From the NCBI GenBank assembly GCA_030549335.1, contig CM060198.1, forward strand, positions 50,123,353 through 50,187,352: a DNA stretch of 64,000 bases, given 5' to 3'. This document shows, piece by piece, positions 60,601 to 64,000 of the stretch; the first letter of the stretch is position 1, and each line of letters begins with the position of its first letter. The stretch comes from Pontederia crassipes. Lineage: Eukaryota > Streptophyta > Magnoliopsida > Commelinales > Pontederiaceae. The notes under the pieces were generated by a model. The model was not told the origin of the DNA and did no database searches. It worked only from the letters and a program-made list of their open reading frames with translations. The position numbers and the translations under genes are program-made.

Positions 60601-61003
60601 GTTCACTATAGGTTCTCTAGTCATTTTATAGTCTTTGGACTAGAAAATTTTGTTCAATTGTCGTGAACAAATATGCATACTATTTTGGGCAATTTCTTAT
60701 CACATTTTCATCATTCTCATGATTCACAATGAGATTTACATCTCTCTTGTTACATATTGCTCATAGTGAATTTGAGAATATTATCAATCATTAATGTAAT
60801 AATTAGCATCCCCATTGGAAGACAGTTTTACTTCCATCCTTAATATAACAATAATCAATCAATATTACTTGGTTAATTTAAACAATACAATCATATGGCA
60901 CAATTCTTATATACTCTTGACATTGGATGGCTGCTCATGATGATTGCACATGGGCTTAGACTCTTAATTATTCTATAATATACTTAGCATAGGTCCTAAG
61001 CAT

Positions 61004-61015
61004 GCTCTGATACCA
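61004..61015 (-). other. E3 primer-binding site
   Basis: Minus-strand TGGTATCAGAGC, a perfect initiator tRNA-Met complement, three bases from the LTR. Confidence 0.85.
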
Positions 61016-61018
61016 AAT

Positions 61019-63051
61019 TGTAACACTCCGAATTTCACCCCCAATTTGTTAAGGACAATTGGGTCGTTCGGCTGTGTTAGCCCGTTCGCCATCACATAAT
61101 CATAATAAAAATATGATCTTCATCTATTATAGCAGAAGCATAAATCCATAAAGTAAGATAAAAGAATTTTTCATGAAAACATCAAAGTACTATTGAAAAC
61201 ATCACTAAATGCAATTAAAACACCTTAAAACCAAAGTCAAATGCCATAAGAGGAAACACTTTAAAATCATAGTCTATCAGACTCAACACTTGACTCTAAC
61301 TCCTAAACCATTGTGCAATCTTATTCTTCATGAACTAAGCCGCCGTCCATCCAAACATTATGCACCTGCATGAATTCAGGGTGCAGAGGTTTCCCTGTTA
61401 GAATATGTAAAGGCCATGAATGCGATGGTATGATCCTATACATAATACTACATGATATACATCATCATCTTTATATAAAAGAGGTAAATAATATGCATGT
61501 CATATCTTAACATATGATATACATGTCAAACATCAAGGTCATTATATCATCATGCACATAAGTAATTGCATGAAAGACATGTAAACATATCATCATATTT
61601 GTAATATGGAGCATTCATAACATTTCATCAATTCAATTCATAGGCACATAAGTGAAGTACACTTATCATAACCACTGCTTCCATAACTTTCCTCAATGTT
61701 GCTTCATAACCCATTGGACTTTCATTTTCGTGGAACATCATTCCATTACATCCATAACTCTCCTCAAGGTTGCTTTATGGGGCATCTTTCAATTCCATCG
61801 ATGATTGATCCTTTCCTATTAATGTTATATCTCCTGATAGTTATGATTTATGTCATTGCCCTCTCAATAGGTAGTTAAGTCGTGAAGACAATGCTCCCAT
61901 CTCACTTGAAGGTGATATCAGAATGCACACACTGTCGATGATGTATATAACGATCATTCTGGACTCTCGCCCGAGGGTGACATCGAAATGCACACCATTG
62001 TGGATGTGTGTAACGATCATTCCAGACTCTCGCCCGAGGTAACATCAGAATGCACTCACAGTTGTCGATGGTATAACGATCATTCTGAGCAAATATCCGA
62101 TAAAGAGTCGACATGAAACATCATTCACAACTGGGTTCATTATGCTTTGCAATCAACAAATATTTACGTCGCCCAATCTTCATATTTTAACCTAGTATAC
62201 ATGTATCTAGATTCATATACAATCATCACGCATCAATACATAGTATTAATACCTTGAAAAAACATTTAAAATACTATACTAGGTTTCTGTCACTTCACGG
62301 CTATGATACAGGCCATCACGACCGTGATAGAAACTCGAAAAAAGATTCGTTCCCTCTGTCACGGTCGTGCCTAAAAGTGTCACAATCATGTCTGCTCTAT
62401 CACGGTAGTGACATATTTTGTCACGGGCGTGCCAGAGGCCCTGACCTAACCGTTTTCCACGTCCGTGACCGAGTGCTGAAAAATGGCGCCACCTCTCAAT
62501 TTTTCCAAGATTTTTCATCAAAAACTTTGGGAAATTGATATACAACATTATGAATCAATACATATATGTTTCCTAGGCATTCTAGGATCAAAGATGGCAT
62601 GAAAAACATGTAAAGACATTCAAATTTTTAGATCTATGGTCCATCCCCAAATCATAAACAATAGAAAAAACATGAACCCTAATAACAAATCTGATTCTAA
62701 TCCTTGCACATGGCATATATATAATCGTGAAATCCTATTCATGTATAGATATAGAGCGAAAACCCTCAATCAAAATTCATCATGAGGACAAGGTGCCCTC
62801 AAACTCTCAATCCAATCATAAAAATTATTGAGAGAGGAGAGAGGGATTTGAATCCCCTTTACATACTTTGATTTTATATCTTCCTCTTCTTTCTTCTCCC
62901 TGAGTTCCTCTTTCTCTTTCCTCAAGTTCTAGTTGTCAAGATGTGGATTTAAGAGAGAAAAAAAGAGAAAATGGGCCTTATATATGGGGAAATCATGAGG
63001 GTTTAGACAAAAAGTCCAAATTATCCTTAATGAAAAAATCTTGATGTTACA
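61019..63051 (-). repeat. E3 right LTR (5' LTR)
   Basis: 2033 bp. Contains three copies of the ~67-bp tandem unit (61915-62090) where the left LTR has two, and the palindrome array at 62290-62475. Confidence 0.9.
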
Positions 63052-63056
63052 ATAAA

Positions 63057-64000
63057 GATCTCCATATATAACATCCCCCATCCTTTTTTTCGGTCGAGAC
63101 TCACCGATGTCCTCACTACTAGCACTTGACTAATTTGATACTCGAACGGAAAACGGTAAGAGAATAAACCCTGGCCAATGTGATGACTCTGGAAATTAAA
63201 CTTGGGTTTACTAATACCCATCGACCTCATGACATAACCCCCGTAGTAGAGAGCTTTAGGCATGCCCGATTCGCTCAACACCGCATTCGAGGGTGTTATA
63301 CCCTACTCTTCATTGGAAAAATCTTGGTCTCGCCGGATAAGTCCTTGGTGTGCATAGGATTTACCTCTCTCCATCATGGAAGCAGGAGTGAAGAAACAAA
63401 AGGATGAAAAAAAGTTTGTGTTAAATTTGTAACTTACGAAAAAAAAGTTTTCTTCATTCAATTATTCCATATTCAAGAAGATGAGGCAAACAATAAATCC
63501 TATGAAAATAACAATTATCAACAATGTTATGTCTATTATTAATTTCAATGGATTTATTAATAATAATCTTATTAGTATAGCTGGGTGATTTAGAGCCTCA
63601 TATGAATAAGATTATGCTCTTATTACTTTCACAGCTCTGCAAATACTTGAAAAAATAATATTAACTTCCCAATATTATTATTCTCTTCCCACATTTTGTT
63701 CCTATACTTATATTTACCTTGAGGCGTATCTCCTTCCATGAATTGCCCATCAATATTATATTGAACTTCCTCTCACATTACATAATATTATAACTAAAAA
63801 ATTTTACTAATAAAATATTATTAAATACCTAATATTAAATAATAAAATTTGATGATATTATAAATTAAATTCCTCCCCACCATTTTATAACATTATAATA
63901 AAACTAAAAATATTCTATTAAAATAAATTAAAAAATATAAAGATGAAACAAGATAACTGCCCGCCATCTTATATTATAACTAATAAATTTTCTAATAATC
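63057..64000. other. Right edge: unidentified complex segment then AT-rich sequence
   Basis: 63060-63430 has a more balanced base composition than its surroundings, but I recognise no protein or RNA in it; an 84-codon minus-strand frame (63027-63281) is open without known motifs. From 63440 on it is AT-rich with aatattatt-type runs and nothing supported. Confidence 0.35.

Larger units (their letters stand above)
54669..63051 (-). mobile_element. Full-length decayed Ty3-gypsy element E3
   Basis: Minus strand, 8.4 kb. The left LTR is 54669-56676 and the right LTR is 61019-63051. Both start TGTAACACTCC and end TTACA. The PBS (61004-61015) matches initiator tRNA-Met perfectly, and a purine-rich PPT lies next to the left LTR (complement of 56677-56705). 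The likely target duplication is ATAAT / ATAAA (54664-54668 and 63052-63056, 4 of 5). The domain order matches E1. The LTRs have diverged considerably, including an indel of about 45 bp, so it is older than E1. Confidence 0.9.

Noticed and set aside
61902..62114. 70-codon Arg-rich repeat ORF in the E3 right LTR
   Set aside because: It is the ~67-bp LTR tandem repeat read in one frame; the unit count differs in the other LTR and the frame is not kept.

Overview
This is a nuclear plant genomic window. It is AT-rich, intron-bearing and dominated by transposable elements. The GC-rich coding segments standing in very AT-rich surroundings, together with the families present (Tekay/Del-like Ty3-gypsy elements, Helitrons, a CACTA element), suggest a monocot, perhaps a commelinid. 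The species cannot be fixed from the sequence alone. I see only one gene that looks intact: a four-exon universal stress protein (USP) gene on the minus strand at the left edge (567-3078). It joins cleanly into about 163 residues and has one GC-AG intron.

From about 4.9 to 35.6 kb I read a head-to-tail cluster of non-autonomous Helitrons. The signs are short GC hairpins near 3' ends (6330, 11163, 14860, 35618), two of them followed by CTAG and then T, and 5' ends of the TCTATATATATAAAG type. The Helitrons carry broken pieces of unrelated cellular genes: a BAHD acyltransferase (5.1-5.8 kb), a D-3-phosphoglycerate dehydrogenase (PGDH) fragment with a retained intron joined to the tail of a GNAT acetyltransferase (7.0-8.4 kb), a DUF2431/BMT5-like methyltransferase (11.6-12.3 kb), and a CCCH zinc-finger exon (16.9-17.2 kb). 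The last Helitron was later split by three Ty3-gypsy insertions: a nearly complete young element E1 (17731-26776, TSD ACTGA), a truncated element E2 (about 27.2-32.1 kb), and a solo LTR (32320-34772, TSD TTATC).

From 36 to 50 kb lies an old gypsy element (E4). Its left LTR hosts a 2.9-kb CACTA element (38213-41119, TSD TTA). Its right LTR hosts a small LTR element with 334-bp LTRs (46756-49013). A perfect 40-bp-arm hairpin sits in the right LTR at 45630-45742. Near 52-54 kb is a relic LTR in the opposite orientation. From 54669 to 63051 is a full-length but decayed gypsy element (E3). The last kilobase is mostly AT-rich, with one unidentified more complex segment.

Points of most interest: the Helitron gene-fragment cluster, including a PGDH-GNAT chimera; a 64-bp spliceosomal-intron-like segment in the gag-pol of E1 whose removal brings gag and pol into one frame; two nonsense codons in E1 that both look like CAG to TAG changes; and the perfect long hairpin. 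All retroelement and Helitron-borne coding pieces are broken, so no functional accessory system is claimed.
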